Assembly: GCA_038253825.1 (NCBI GenBank)
Contig: JBBSGT010000007.1
Location: 1 to 52,741, forward strand
Reading direction: 5' to 3'
Length of the DNA: 52,741 bases
Origin: JACDET01 sp038253825
Lineage (GTDB): Bacteria; Patescibacteriota; Microgenomatia; Levybacterales; UBA12049
This document shows positions 17,080 through 24,880 of this stretch, piece after piece. The notes beneath the pieces were generated by a model. It saw nothing but the letters and a program-made list of their open reading frames with translations, did not search any database and had not been told where the DNA came from. The position numbers and the translations under genes were made by a program. How positions within the stretch are numbered: position 1 is the first letter of the stretch; each line of letters begins with the position of its first letter.

Positions 17080-17801
17080 GATTGTTCTGCAGCTTTTACT
17101 TTTTTAGCGATAAAGTTATTTACTCGAAGCAACCCATCAAAAGTACCCGCGTCTTCCCACCAGCCATTGAGGACGCTTACTGTGAGTTCTCCTTTTTGAA
17201 GATAATTCATATAGAGGTCAACAATTTCAATTTCTCCCCGTGCTGAAGGTTTAAGATTTTTGGCGAATTCACAGGCGCGATTATCAAAGATATAGATACC
17301 CGGAACAGCATAGTTACTTTTTGGTTCGGTGGGTTTTTCGACGATGGATAATACTTTTCCTGTCTCATCAAATTCAACGACAGCAGATTTCTCTGGATCC
17401 GGCACTTCTTTTGCAAAAATATGTCCACCTGATTTAAAATTTTTGATAGCTTCAGAAAAATCATCTTCAAAGATATTATCACCTAAAATCATCGTGGCAT
17501 TATCACTTGCAAGAAATTCCTCACCCACGATAAATGCATCCGCCAAACCCCGCGGTTCATCTTGGATTTCATAGGTAAACTTTGCACCGAAGTCGCGGCC
17601 TGAGCCAAGTAAATTAAGAAAATGTCCGGCGTACTCTGGAGCTACAATAATCAGAATCTCTTTGATGCCGGCTTTGACAAGGGTTTCAATCGGGTAAAAA
17701 ATCATCGGTTTATTGTAAACCGGAAGGAGTTGTTTGGAAGTTATTTTGGTCAGAGGTCTAAGTCTTGTTGCCTTTCCTCCTGCTAAAATAATGCCCTTCA
17801 T
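17076..17801 (-). CDS. rmlA: Glucose-1-phosphate thymidylyltransferase
   Basis: A 241-residue short-type RmlA making dTDP-glucose from dTTP and glucose-1-phosphate. The nucleotide-binding loop GGKATRLRPLT, the KQLLPVYNKPMI signature, DEPRGLADAF, LGDNIF (metal Asp), EKPTEPKSNYAVPGIY and WWEDAGTFDGLL are characteristic. It is the first gene of the surface-sugar island and has a TATACT 8 nt before its start. Confidence 0.95.
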   Translation of the reverse strand: MKGIILAGGKATRLRPLTKITSKQLLPVYNKPMIFYPIETLVKAGIKEILIIVAPEYAGHFLNLLGSGRDFGAKFTYEIQDEPRGLADAFIVGEEFLASDNATMILGDNIFEDDFSEAIKNFKSGGHIFAKEVPDPEKSAVVEFDETGKVLSIVEKPTEPKSNYAVPGIYIFDNRACEFAKNLKPSARGEIEIVDLYMNYLQKGELTVSVLNGWWEDAGTFDGLLRVNNFIAKKVKAAEQS

Positions 17802-17809
17802 AGTAACCT

Positions 17810-17815
17810 AGTATA
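17810..17815 (-). promoter_or_regulatory. Promoter of the sugar island (rmlA)
   Basis: TATACT on the minus strand, 8 nt upstream of the rmlA ATG; TAGACG 17 nt further upstream is a 4-of-6 match to a -35. It would drive the 10-kb minus-strand cluster with an almost absent leader. Confidence 0.5.
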
Positions 17816-17835
17816 CTGCATCAAACGTATCTCGT

Positions 17836-18093
17836 CTACACCTGAAATAAGAAAAATGAGAGTACGACACCGAGCATGATAACAAGAATATATTCGAAAA
17901 CTACGCGAGGATGTAATTGATGATTAACATAATGATGCACCATTGACCAAGTAAAATATAAAATTACCGTTACAAATAAATAAGACATGGCAATGGATGT
18001 TGTTTGTTTATTAAGAAACACCAACAGCAAACCACCACCAAAAATGAAAAGATAAATAAGATAATGCCCAAAATGTTTTTGTAAATTTTTCAT
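17836..18093 (-). CDS. Small three-helix membrane protein
   Basis: An 85-residue, highly hydrophobic unknown protein with three predicted membrane helices (about 10-27, 32-50, 62-83) separated by a His-rich loop (MVHHYVNHQLHPR). Its start shares one base with the stop of the CAP-domain gene (TAATG), so both are translated from one message and may work together at the membrane. Confidence 0.7.
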   Translation of the reverse strand: MKNLQKHFGHYLIYLFIFGGGLLLVFLNKQTTSIAMSYLFVTVILYFTWSMVHHYVNHQLHPRVVFEYILVIMLGVVLSFFLFQV

Positions 18094-18992
18094 TATAAGA
18101 TAAACCCTCTACCTATTAGTATACCAGCCAGTAAGATAAAGGCGAAAAAGAACATGTGATCGAGATTATGTGAAAACGCCCGGACAATATTCTTTCGCTC
18201 AATAATAAGAGCATCGAGCGCCAATACAGCAATAAAGAAGAGGATGAAAAAGAATGAGATATTACGTTTTAATGACGTTAGATCAACAAGCGGTTGGCTG
18301 CTACTCTTAGCTGCGGACAAATCTATGGTCGGTTTTTTAATATCACCCATCAGTGCCTCTTTGGGCTCGGATGCATTAGACGCAGCATATGGAGGAACTT
18401 GTCCGGTACTGGCAGAATCTCCTCCTACAGCGTAAGGGCTCCCGAACTCTTGCACTACAAGCACAGTGTTATACCCCACTAACGTACCGGTCTGAACCGA
18501 AAAGCCTATATCTGTGTAGTGCGGAGAAAGTAAATTATCTCGATGCTCCACGCTATGCATCCATGCGTCTACGACAGACGTACTTGTATCATAACCACGG
18601 GCTAAATTCTCACCAGCGTATTGATAATTGTAGCCTGAATTCTTGATAAACACCCATGGTGTTGTCCCATCAGGAGAGACGTGCGCCCAATAATCTTTAG
18701 CAAACATATCCTTTCCTTTCATCTGAGCTGCGTGGTTGAGGTCATTATTGAGTTTGAGCGCTGGAAGTCCGTTGATTTGACGTTGGAGGTTGGTATATTT
18801 TAAGAGGTCATCAACCGTTACAGAGGCTGCGTCACCAAGCACTGCCGGATATTCTCGATGCATACCTTGGATGAAAATAAATCCGGCAAAAAGGACAGCT
18901 ATTGCTAAGAATAAAGCATCATGGTGCAGCAATTTTGATCGATGCTTATTGGATGCACGAGGTATAAAAAGGTGATGGAGAAAATCCCTCAT
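18093..18992 (-). CDS. CAP/SCP-domain membrane protein
   Basis: A 299-residue envelope protein. A membrane helix (about 29-45) precedes a CAP domain (about 62-185) with LLKYTNLQRQINGLPALKLN, the CAP His in AAQMKGKDM/DYWAHVSPDG, and YAGENLARGY, VDAWMHSVEHRDNLLSPHYTDIG. A Ser/Pro linker follows, then two C-terminal membrane helices. Bacterial CAP proteins are secreted or anchored; their activity is mostly unknown. A leaderless-type TATACT precedes the start. Confidence 0.92.
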   Translation of the reverse strand: MRDFLHHLFIPRASNKHRSKLLHHDALFLAIAVLFAGFIFIQGMHREYPAVLGDAASVTVDDLLKYTNLQRQINGLPALKLNNDLNHAAQMKGKDMFAKDYWAHVSPDGTTPWVFIKNSGYNYQYAGENLARGYDTSTSVVDAWMHSVEHRDNLLSPHYTDIGFSVQTGTLVGYNTVLVVQEFGSPYAVGGDSASTGQVPPYAASNASEPKEALMGDIKKPTIDLSAAKSSSQPLVDLTSLKRNISFFFILFFIAVLALDALIIERKNIVRAFSHNLDHMFFFAFILLAGILIGRGFIL

Positions 18993-18998
18993 ACGTAA

Positions 18999-19004
18999 AG
19001 TATA
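18999..19004 (-). promoter_or_regulatory. -10 for the CAP-protein operon
   Basis: TATACT on the minus strand, exactly 6 nt before ATG 18992. Confidence 0.45.
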
Positions 19005-19034
19005 CCCTGTCCTGAGTTGGGAGTAAATGAAATC

Positions 19035-19352
19035 TTAGAAATAATTTGCTTCCACAGGATCACCGGCTTTGTGTCCATTGACAGGAATGTTGAGTAAAAA
19101 ACCTAACGTATTGGCAATAGTGATCCCAACTCGTATTCCGGTAAATGAACCGGGGCCTGTATTGACCATAATTTCAGAAAGATCTTGCAACGTAAGTTGC
19201 TGTTTCTGTAACATCATCTCGAGCATTGGTAGCACAACTTGCGCTTTTCGGGTATCAAGAGGTTTCTTGTGCATAATCTCATTCCCGTCAATTACGAGAC
19301 TGACGATTACTTCTTTATTACTGGTAGTATCAATATTGACAAGCACATTCAT
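19035..19352 (-). CDS. tsaB: TsaB-like protein, N-terminal lobe only
   Basis: A 105-residue match to the first half of TsaB, the scaffold subunit for tRNA t6A synthesis. The ASKHA-fold start (LVNIDTTSNKEVIVSL), VLPMLEMMLQ and NTGPGSFTGIRVGITIANTLGF are clear. TsaB is usually about 200-230 residues; here the second lobe is missing, and no continuation is visible in the 42 bp before the CAP gene. It overlaps tsaC by ATGA. It may be a naturally reduced TsaB or a decayed gene. Confidence 0.85.
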   Translation of the reverse strand: MNVLVNIDTTSNKEVIVSLVIDGNEIMHKKPLDTRKAQVVLPMLEMMLQKQQLTLQDLSEIMVNTGPGSFTGIRVGITIANTLGFLLNIPVNGHKAGDPVEANYF

Positions 19353-19930
19353 AAATTTTTAATAGTAACTGCACCCTGCCGAACAATCTGCCAAGGTATT
19401 ACTGTGGTATCAATCACGGTTGAAGCTTCTTTTTGATAACATTCTCCAGGGATTACATAATCGACCAGTTTGACCAATTCTGGATCAAGATCTGCAAATA
19501 TAAAAGGTGTTTTGCCACCATGGAAGTTAGCAGATGGTCCGAGAATTGGCGTCCCGACCTCATCTATTAATGCAAGAGTTGTCATGTGGTCAGGAATTCG
19601 CACCCCATGCATTGATCTGCCACCTCGAACAAGTTCCGGAACTTTTTCTGTTTTACAGTAAAGGATAATAGTTAAGGCACCAGGCCAGTATGGTTCAATC
19701 AATTTATCCAGCACATCTTTCGGTACGGGTAGCAGAAAATCTTCTGCCATTCTCAGGCTTGAGATAAGAACGGGCGTTGCTTGTGTCTTCGGCCGTCTTC
19801 GAAGTTGGAAGAGACGTTTGACTGCTTCTTCGTCATCCACCCGACAGCCAATTCCAAAAGCTGTATCGGTCGGAAAAATAACAATCCCTCCGTCTTTTAA
19901 AATTTTACTAGCCTTTACTACATGATCCAT
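19349..19930 (-). CDS. tsaC: Threonylcarbamoyl-AMP synthase (YrdC/Sua5)
   Basis: A 193-residue TsaC that makes threonylcarbamoyl-AMP for the tRNA t6A modification. IVIFPTDTAFGIGCRVDDEEAVKRLF has the KxR/TDT-type binding pocket, followed by RRPKTQATPVLIS, YWPGALTIIL, GVRIPDH and ILGPSANFHGGKTP, all family motifs. It overlaps tsaB; tsaE lies 600 bp away. An extended -10 sits 6 nt before the start. Confidence 0.95.
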   Translation of the reverse strand: MDHVVKASKILKDGGIVIFPTDTAFGIGCRVDDEEAVKRLFQLRRRPKTQATPVLISSLRMAEDFLLPVPKDVLDKLIEPYWPGALTIILYCKTEKVPELVRGGRSMHGVRIPDHMTTLALIDEVGTPILGPSANFHGGKTPFIFADLDPELVKLVDYVIPGECYQKEASTVIDTTVIPWQIVRQGAVTIKNL

Positions 19931-19936
19931 GCAGAC

Positions 19937-19945
19937 ATTTTAGCA
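19937..19945 (-). promoter_or_regulatory. Extended -10 promoter for tsaC-tsaB
   Basis: TGC-TAAAAT on the minus strand, 6 nt before the tsaC ATG. It lies back to back with the promoter of the Cys-repeat gene, only 11 bp away. Confidence 0.5.
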
Positions 19946-19953
19946 CAATTTTT

Positions 19954-19962
19954 TGCTATACT
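19954..19962 (+). promoter_or_regulatory. Extended -10 promoter for the Cys-repeat gene
   Basis: TGC-TATACT, 6 nt before ATG 19969. Mirrors the tsaC promoter; the two start sites are about 38 bp apart. Confidence 0.5.
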
Positions 19963-19968
19963 TAACCT

Positions 19969-20538
19969 ATGGAACCAAATCAGAATCAACCACCACAATC
20001 AGCGCAAGCTTATTATAATAAAACCCGTAAACGCTCATTTTTCTTTTCCAGAATTGGCATCGTCATATCAATGACAGTTCTTGTTATTGCACTGGCAATT
20101 AATATCTCAGTACTCTACTCCCAAGATAGAACAAATTTACAGTCCCACGCTTCAACACCCCCCACGACAAAAGATCTTCCAGTTTTGCCAAAAGGGTGCG
20201 ACTATCAAAAAACCAATAAGGGATTTAAGGTGGTTTGTGCAACAGAAGCACCATCACCAACAGTAACAACAAATATAAATGTGCAACTTCCACAACTCCC
20301 TCCCCAATGTAGCCTGCAAACATCCAACGGAGGGAACAAAGTGCAATGCTCCAAAGCAGTCCCTATCCCAACGGTCGCAGTCCAGCTTCCTCCTCTATGC
20401 ACAGCAACCCAACAAGCCAATACAATCAGTTGCCAACAACAAGGCAAAAATTTCCTAACACCCCTTCCGTCTCTCCCAGGAGGCTGCGTCTATAAACAAG
20501 CGGGAAATGATTACTTTGTCAGTTGCAACTCAATCTGA
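19969..20538 (+). CDS. Membrane-anchored protein with four two-Cys repeats
   Basis: A 189-residue unknown protein. A cytosolic N-terminus is followed by one membrane helix (about 29-50) and an outside region with four degenerate repeats. Each has a LPxLP-like lead and a Cys pair: C77/C90, C114/C127, C144/C155, C173/C186 (spacings x12, x12, x10, x12), with the pattern Cx(Y/L)Q...G.KV.C. Each unit probably forms a beta-hairpin closed by a disulfide. Repeats are joined by Pro/Thr linkers. Its end overlaps the tsaE end by 9 bp (convergent). Confidence 0.6.
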   Translation: MEPNQNQPPQSAQAYYNKTRKRSFFFSRIGIVISMTVLVIALAINISVLYSQDRTNLQSHASTPPTTKDLPVLPKGCDYQKTNKGFKVVCATEAPSPTVTTNINVQLPQLPPQCSLQTSNGGNKVQCSKAVPIPTVAVQLPPLCTATQQANTISCQQQGKNFLTPLPSLPGGCVYKQAGNDYFVSCNSI

Positions 20539-20979
20539 AGAAGAAATTCGTATTTTTCTCTTATCATCTCCTAAATATTCAAAATAAATAGCAAGGCTGT
20601 TCTCAGGTAGGATATTTTCAATTTTATCGGGCCATTCAATCGCCACAATATTTTGAGGATCATTCATCAGATCAAGTAGTCCCAGATCAATCGCTTCCGC
20701 TTCTGTCTCAATTCGGTATAAATCTAAATGATAGAGCGTACTGATCCCTGTCCCCGGGTCTCCAGTCCCTACTGAGTAGGTTCGCATAATAATAAATGTC
20801 GGGGAAATAATATTTTTGGTAATTCCTAGCCCTTGTGCTAATCCTTGCATAAAGGTTGTTTTACCTGCACCAAGATCTCCATAAAGAGCAAGCACCTCTC
20901 CGCTTTTAAGCCTTTTTGCTAAATTAAAACCTAATTTTTGGGTCTCATTAAAATTTCGAGTAATAACTGGATCCTTCAT
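20530..20979 (-). CDS. tsaE: tRNA t6A biosynthesis ATPase TsaE
   Basis: A 149-residue P-loop protein with Walker A GDLGAGKTTFMQGLAQGLG (about 34-52), ISPTFIIMRTY, LYHLDLYRIE and IVAIEWPDKIENILP, all TsaE marks. TsaE recycles the TsaBD complex. It lies near tsaC and tsaB on the same strand, with the Cys-repeat gene inserted between on the opposite strand. Confidence 0.95.
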   Translation of the reverse strand: MKDPVITRNFNETQKLGFNLAKRLKSGEVLALYGDLGAGKTTFMQGLAQGLGITKNIISPTFIIMRTYSVGTGDPGTGISTLYHLDLYRIETEAEAIDLGLLDLMNDPQNIVAIEWPDKIENILPENSLAIYFEYLGDDKRKIRISSSD

Positions 20980-20991
20980 AGAATTAAAAAT

Positions 20992-21840
20992 TTAATTCCA
21001 AATTCCTTTCTTTTTGAGGTAAAGTAGTATACCACAAGATAGTAAAAATAGTCCGCCAAAACTCGTCAATAGGAAAGGTAGCGTACCAGTCGTTGAACCT
21101 TTGACCATTACTTGCGGTGTTGGTTTTGCTTTCCTTTGCTCACCAGCTTTTGTCGCCACTCCTAGAATTGACGTCGGCTGGGCGCTAACGCTTCCTTCCG
21201 ATTCGCTTATGTCCTGTGAATTTACCGTTGTCTCATCATCGGCATTCAATGATGAATTCGGATTATCGATAGCAGTATCAACGCTATTTTTTGTTGTCGT
21301 TGGTGCTGAAGTTGCTTTTGGTTCTTTGGTAGGTTTGGTTGTAGGTCCGGGGGTCGGTGCCGTCGTTGGTTTGGGTGCACTATTGGCGCTTCCACGAGTG
21401 GCATTGGTAAGCATTGAAAATCCTCCCGTTGCATCAGGCGTTCTTCCCATTGCGATATCGACACCTGGATCTTTATTATAGTGATATTGATCAATTAACT
21501 GGCCTTCAGGGGAAAATAAAGCTAAGGTATCACCATCGTTATTAAACATTGCTGAAGACAATTCAAAAACAACATGTTGCGCATCACTTCCCGCAACGAC
21601 AGCCGTAATCAGTTTTTTTGAACTTCCCCCATCGTCATTGATAAAATCACTATCATCATCAATCCAATCATTTGTTACAGAAGTCCCATCAGGTAAATAA
21701 AATTCTACCCATTCTTTATGGCTGCTGCTTGGATGAACCAATACTTCATTAATAACGATTGCTTGATCGGCAAAACTTGGTCTGACAAAACCCAGCCCAA
21801 TCAAACAAATAATTATGACAAACAAGCACTTCAATTGCAT
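20992..21840 (-). CDS. Lamin-tail-domain surface protein with C-terminal anchor
   Basis: A 282-residue secreted protein. An N-terminal signal (about 2-24, ending near PSFADQ) is followed by a lamin-tail domain (about 28-145; VINEVLVHPSSSHKEWVEFYLP, TLALFSPEGQLIDQYHYN), a Thr/Pro/Lys-rich linker (about 150-185), an acidic stretch, and one C-terminal membrane helix with a basic tail (LLYLKKKG). No LPXTG is visible. Start: ATG 21840 chosen over the TTG at 21846. LTD proteins in CPR are surface-exposed; partners unknown. Confidence 0.8.
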   Translation of the reverse strand: MQLKCLFVIIICLIGLGFVRPSFADQAIVINEVLVHPSSSHKEWVEFYLPDGTSVTNDWIDDDSDFINDDGGSSKKLITAVVAGSDAQHVVFELSSAMFNNDGDTLALFSPEGQLIDQYHYNKDPGVDIAMGRTPDATGGFSMLTNATRGSANSAPKPTTAPTPGPTTKPTKEPKATSAPTTTKNSVDTAIDNPNSSLNADDETTVNSQDISESEGSVSAQPTSILGVATKAGEQRKAKPTPQVMVKGSTTGTLPFLLTSFGGLFLLSCGILLYLKKKGIWN

Positions 21841-21865
21841 ATTCAAAATTCCTATTGCTGAGTTT

Positions 21866-21871
21866 AGTATA
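21866..21871 (-). promoter_or_regulatory. -10 for the lamin-tail gene
   Basis: TATACT on the minus strand, 25 nt before ATG 21840; AGGAA lies about 9 nt before the start as a ribosome-binding site. This gene is a counter-example to the leaderless pattern. Confidence 0.4.
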
Positions 21872-21927
21872 ATAGTTATTTCCTATTTTTGCGAGAGTTT
21901 TCTTATTATTAACCAAATAGCTACTCT

Positions 21928-22001
21928 GTCATTCCTGCGTAGGTCGTTGATGCCCCGAGGGGTGCAGGAATCTATGGATTCCGGATTAAATCCGGAATGA
22001 C
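21928..22001. repeat. Dispersed palindromic repeat, copy 1
   Basis: A 74-bp element bounded by GTCATTCC and GGAATGAC, with inner inverted pieces (CCTGC/GCAGG and ATTCCGGAT/ATCCGGAAT). It lies between two minus-strand genes and is related in plan to the element at 29886. The GTCATTC...GAATGAC frame is known from many bacterial REP/MITE-like repeats. Confidence 0.75.
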
Positions 22002-22034
22002 AAAAAGAAAAGCGGCACAATTGTGGCAAGATTT

Positions 22035-23225
22035 TTAAATAGATACTCTATCAATTTCGCGGATACTCCCGAGTGAATATTTACTGGTGAAGGGAATATC
22101 CCGACCGTTTGGAGTAAACGGATCATTCATCTGATAATTACCATTCGAACCACTTCGCAGGACGACAAAATGATCTGGATATGGTCCTGCATCATAACTG
22201 ATGCCGACAATGACCGGATTGCCGCTACTTAATACAGAATCAATTGATGCATTGGCTCGAGATGCTGAGACACCATTTGCCGAAATAGTGAATTTTAACA
22301 ACACCGAGGGAATGCCGCTGAAATTACTTCCAACACTATTGATCGAAAGTGGCGTAACATCACGATGACCATAATGAGTGTAGACCATGGACATGGCCGT
22401 CATCAGACAACCAATTTCGGCGACAGAATAACCTGATTGACCGTTAAGATTTGCTCCACCCCACTGAGCATCTCGCTGATTATAATAACAACCCCAATCA
22501 TCGCAGGAAGTTTGATTGCCCAAAAGGCTCGCTCCTCCTTGACTTGTGGTAAAGCGACTAAAACTTGCCAACTGCGCTTTCGTTTGAGCGAGCAATTGCT
22601 CATAAGTTGCTTCACTTCCCTGCGTTTGTGTGAGCAACTGTTGTTTGGATGCTTTTTGTGAATCCAAATCTTTTGTGTATTGTTCAAGCTGCGTATTGAG
22701 CTCTTCAATTTTCTTCTTTTTATTTTCCAAGATTTGTTTTTGGTTGGAGTAATCGTTTCGTGCCTGCTGGGTTTCGTATAATAATTCTTTATCATGCTGT
22801 TGTACCAAACGGAGATAATTTGCCCGCGAGATCATATCCGTAATATCGCTGGAATTAAGGAGTATCTGCGCTTGATTCGCGTTTCCTGCTTGATAGGTAG
22901 CGACGATCCGATTGAGCAGAACTTTTGTGACATTGTTGAGAGAACCCTCTAAATTACTCATACGCTTGCCTGCAGAATCAATATCAAGCGTGATATCAGT
23001 AATTTCTTTTTGTGTGGAACTAATGCGATACTGGGACAATGTCATCTGATTATCCATTGCACCAATTTGTGAAGATAATGAATCTCCTTGGGATTTAAGA
23101 TCCGAAACTTTTTGCTGGAGTTCATTAATTTTATTATTAAGGTCTTGCACACTCTGTGCTGAGACCAAGTTACTGGAAAAGAGCAATAAAACTAAGGCAA
23201 ATATAATACTTAAATTCTTTTTCAT
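22035..23225 (-). CDS. CwlO/EnvC-like coiled coil with C39-like peptidase domain
   Basis: A 396-residue secreted protein: signal peptide (about 1-23, cleavage near VSAQS), long coiled coil (about 25-220), then a papain-like C39_2 domain (about 240-396). The candidate catalytic Cys is in IGCLMTAMSM, His in PDHFVVL, and Asp in QMNDPFTP. The coiled-coil part is like EnvC/PcsB/CwlO activators or hydrolases controlled by FtsEX. It lies directly downstream of ftsX, so cell-wall cleavage at division under FtsEX control is the likely role; the usual M23, NlpC or CHAP domain is replaced. Confidence 0.85.
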   Translation of the reverse strand: MKKNLSIIFALVLLLFSSNLVSAQSVQDLNNKINELQQKVSDLKSQGDSLSSQIGAMDNQMTLSQYRISSTQKEITDITLDIDSAGKRMSNLEGSLNNVTKVLLNRIVATYQAGNANQAQILLNSSDITDMISRANYLRLVQQHDKELLYETQQARNDYSNQKQILENKKKKIEELNTQLEQYTKDLDSQKASKQQLLTQTQGSEATYEQLLAQTKAQLASFSRFTTSQGGASLLGNQTSCDDWGCYYNQRDAQWGGANLNGQSGYSVAEIGCLMTAMSMVYTHYGHRDVTPLSINSVGSNFSGIPSVLLKFTISANGVSASRANASIDSVLSSGNPVIVGISYDAGPYPDHFVVLRSGSNGNYQMNDPFTPNGRDIPFTSKYSLGSIREIDRVSI

Positions 23226-23254
23226 AATAATTTATGTTACACACCTTAATAAAT

Positions 23255-24121
23255 TTACTTTAAATATCGATAGACAGCAAGCGAACTTGCAATGACACCG
23301 AGCAGAACAGCTATTACTAATTCTCCGACGAGCAAAGCAATCAAAAATAAAGGCGAAACGGGCAAAACTGGTATGCCATGCAAAAATGATTCCAGATATG
23401 GTGTAGCATAGACAAGCGCCCCTGAGGCAATTGCCCAACCGACAATTGTCCCGAGTACACCATACACAATTCCTTCCAGGACAAACGGCCATCTGATATA
23501 CCAATTCGTTGCCGAAAGGAGTTTCATTATCTCGATCTCTTCCCGCTTCTGTGAAACTTTAAATCCGATGACTGTCATCATGATAAAGATTGACACAAAA
23601 GCCAAAACGAAGATCAAAATAATACCAATTATTCTGACCGCATTTGTCCAATGAGTCAAGGTCGACACGATATCTTTCTGGTAAATAACCTGAGAAACAT
23701 ATGGTGACTTCTGTAGGGTATCAGAAACTGGCCCCAGGTCCTCAATTTTGACCGTGGATATTTCAAGTGATGCAGGTAAAATATCCTGCGTCACAAGATC
23801 AAGGAGCAAGGGATCATTTTTATTTTGTTCTTTATAAATTTGTAGTGCTTGCGCTTTTGAGACAAATTTCGTGGATGCTACCATACCACCTTGTGTCAAT
23901 TGCTGTTTGAGCTGATCAATCTGTGGCTGTGTTGCTTCATCTTTGAAAAACGCAGTAACTTGGGGCTTGGACTCAAAAAAATTTATGACGGTTGATGATC
24001 CAAAGACGATAAATGAGAAAACCGTAATCGAAAGAAAAGTCAACATCATGATAAAGACTGCTGCCAATGATTGATAGGGGCTTCTTCTGATATGCGTTAA
24101 TGTTGTTCTGGTTGCTTTCAT
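23255..24121 (-). CDS. ftsX: Cell division protein FtsX
   Basis: A 288-residue permease-like subunit. An N-terminal membrane helix (about 22-45) is followed by an extracytoplasmic loop (about 50-155; VTAFFKDEATQPQIDQLKQQL, TKFVSKAQAL) and three C-terminal helices with FKVSQKREEIEIMKLLSATNWYIRWPFVLEG, the FtsX cytosolic signature. FtsEX transmits ATP hydrolysis to a periplasmic or extracellular hydrolase, here presumably the C39-like protein next to it. Confidence 0.95.
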   Translation of the reverse strand: MKATRTTLTHIRRSPYQSLAAVFIMMLTFLSITVFSFIVFGSSTVINFFESKPQVTAFFKDEATQPQIDQLKQQLTQGGMVASTKFVSKAQALQIYKEQNKNDPLLLDLVTQDILPASLEISTVKIEDLGPVSDTLQKSPYVSQVIYQKDIVSTLTHWTNAVRIIGIILIFVLAFVSIFIMMTVIGFKVSQKREEIEIMKLLSATNWYIRWPFVLEGIVYGVLGTIVGWAIASGALVYATPYLESFLHGIPVLPVSPLFLIALLVGELVIAVLLGVIASSLAVYRYLK

Positions 24122-24135
24122 ATTTTTATCGTTAT

Positions 24136-24864
24136 TTAATCTTTGTGCTCGTCATGTTCGGCTGTTTTTGCATGCTCTGAATTTGCTGCATGGGAGTGCT
24201 TGCCTCCCTGATCTTTTGTTAACTTACCTTTTTCAAGAATTAGCGTTCGTTTGCGCAGACTGTTGACGATGTCGGCATTGTGCGTTGCCATCAGAATTGT
24301 TGTTCCACTCGCGTTAATATCCTGCAATAATTTAATAATTTCCCAGGAAGTTGTGTTGTCCAAATTACCTGTCGGTTCATCTGCCAATAAAATTTCCGGT
24401 GAAAAAGCTAATGCGCGTGCGATTGCGGCCCGCTGCAATTCTCCTCCTGAAAGTTGAACGGGAAATTTCTCTCGATGCTCAGCAATACCTACCCTTTCAA
24501 TAATTGCATCCACCCGATCTCTGGCTTCTTTTGAATCAATATTACCAACTTCCAGTGGAAACATGATATTTTCATAAATTGTTCTGTCCCGCAAAAGTTT
24601 TAAATCTTGAAAAACCATTCCGATATTTTTGCGCAGTAAATGAATTTTGTCCTTGGGAAGCGTTACCAAATCCCAGTCGCCAATGTGAATTGATCCACTC
24701 GTAGGTATAGTATCGCGAATCAACATACGAAAAAGTGTTGTTTTTCCTGATCCCGATGGACCAACTAAGAAAACAAACTCTCCTTGATCGATAGTAAAAG
24801 AGACATCATCTAGCGCTGTATTACCTGTTGGATAGTGTTTGGTAATGTTTTCTAATTTAATCAT
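24136..24864 (-). CDS. ftsE: Cell division ATPase FtsE with His-rich tail
   Basis: A 242-residue ABC ATPase: Walker A GPSGSGKTT (about 36-44), Q-loop VFQDLKLL, signature LSGGELQRAAIARAL, Walker B ILLADEPTGNLD, and H-loop ATHNADIV. It pairs with FtsX downstream. The last 25 or so residues are unusual: a low-complexity His/Glu/Ala tail with five His (KHSH, SEH, AEH, DEH), which is not part of the FtsE core and might bind metal or be disordered. Confidence 0.96.
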   Translation of the reverse strand: MIKLENITKHYPTGNTALDDVSFTIDQGEFVFLVGPSGSGKTTLFRMLIRDTIPTSGSIHIGDWDLVTLPKDKIHLLRKNIGMVFQDLKLLRDRTIYENIMFPLEVGNIDSKEARDRVDAIIERVGIAEHREKFPVQLSGGELQRAAIARALAFSPEILLADEPTGNLDNTTSWEIIKLLQDINASGTTILMATHNADIVNSLRKRTLILEKGKLTKDQGGKHSHAANSEHAKTAEHDEHKD

Positions 24865-24880
24865 AGTATGTCATTGCGAG

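Noticed and set aside
20992..21080. Sortase LPXTG anchor on the lamin-tail protein
   Set aside because: The C-terminus has a hydrophobic helix and basic tail but only TGTLPF, not LPXTG; a plain membrane anchor is enough.
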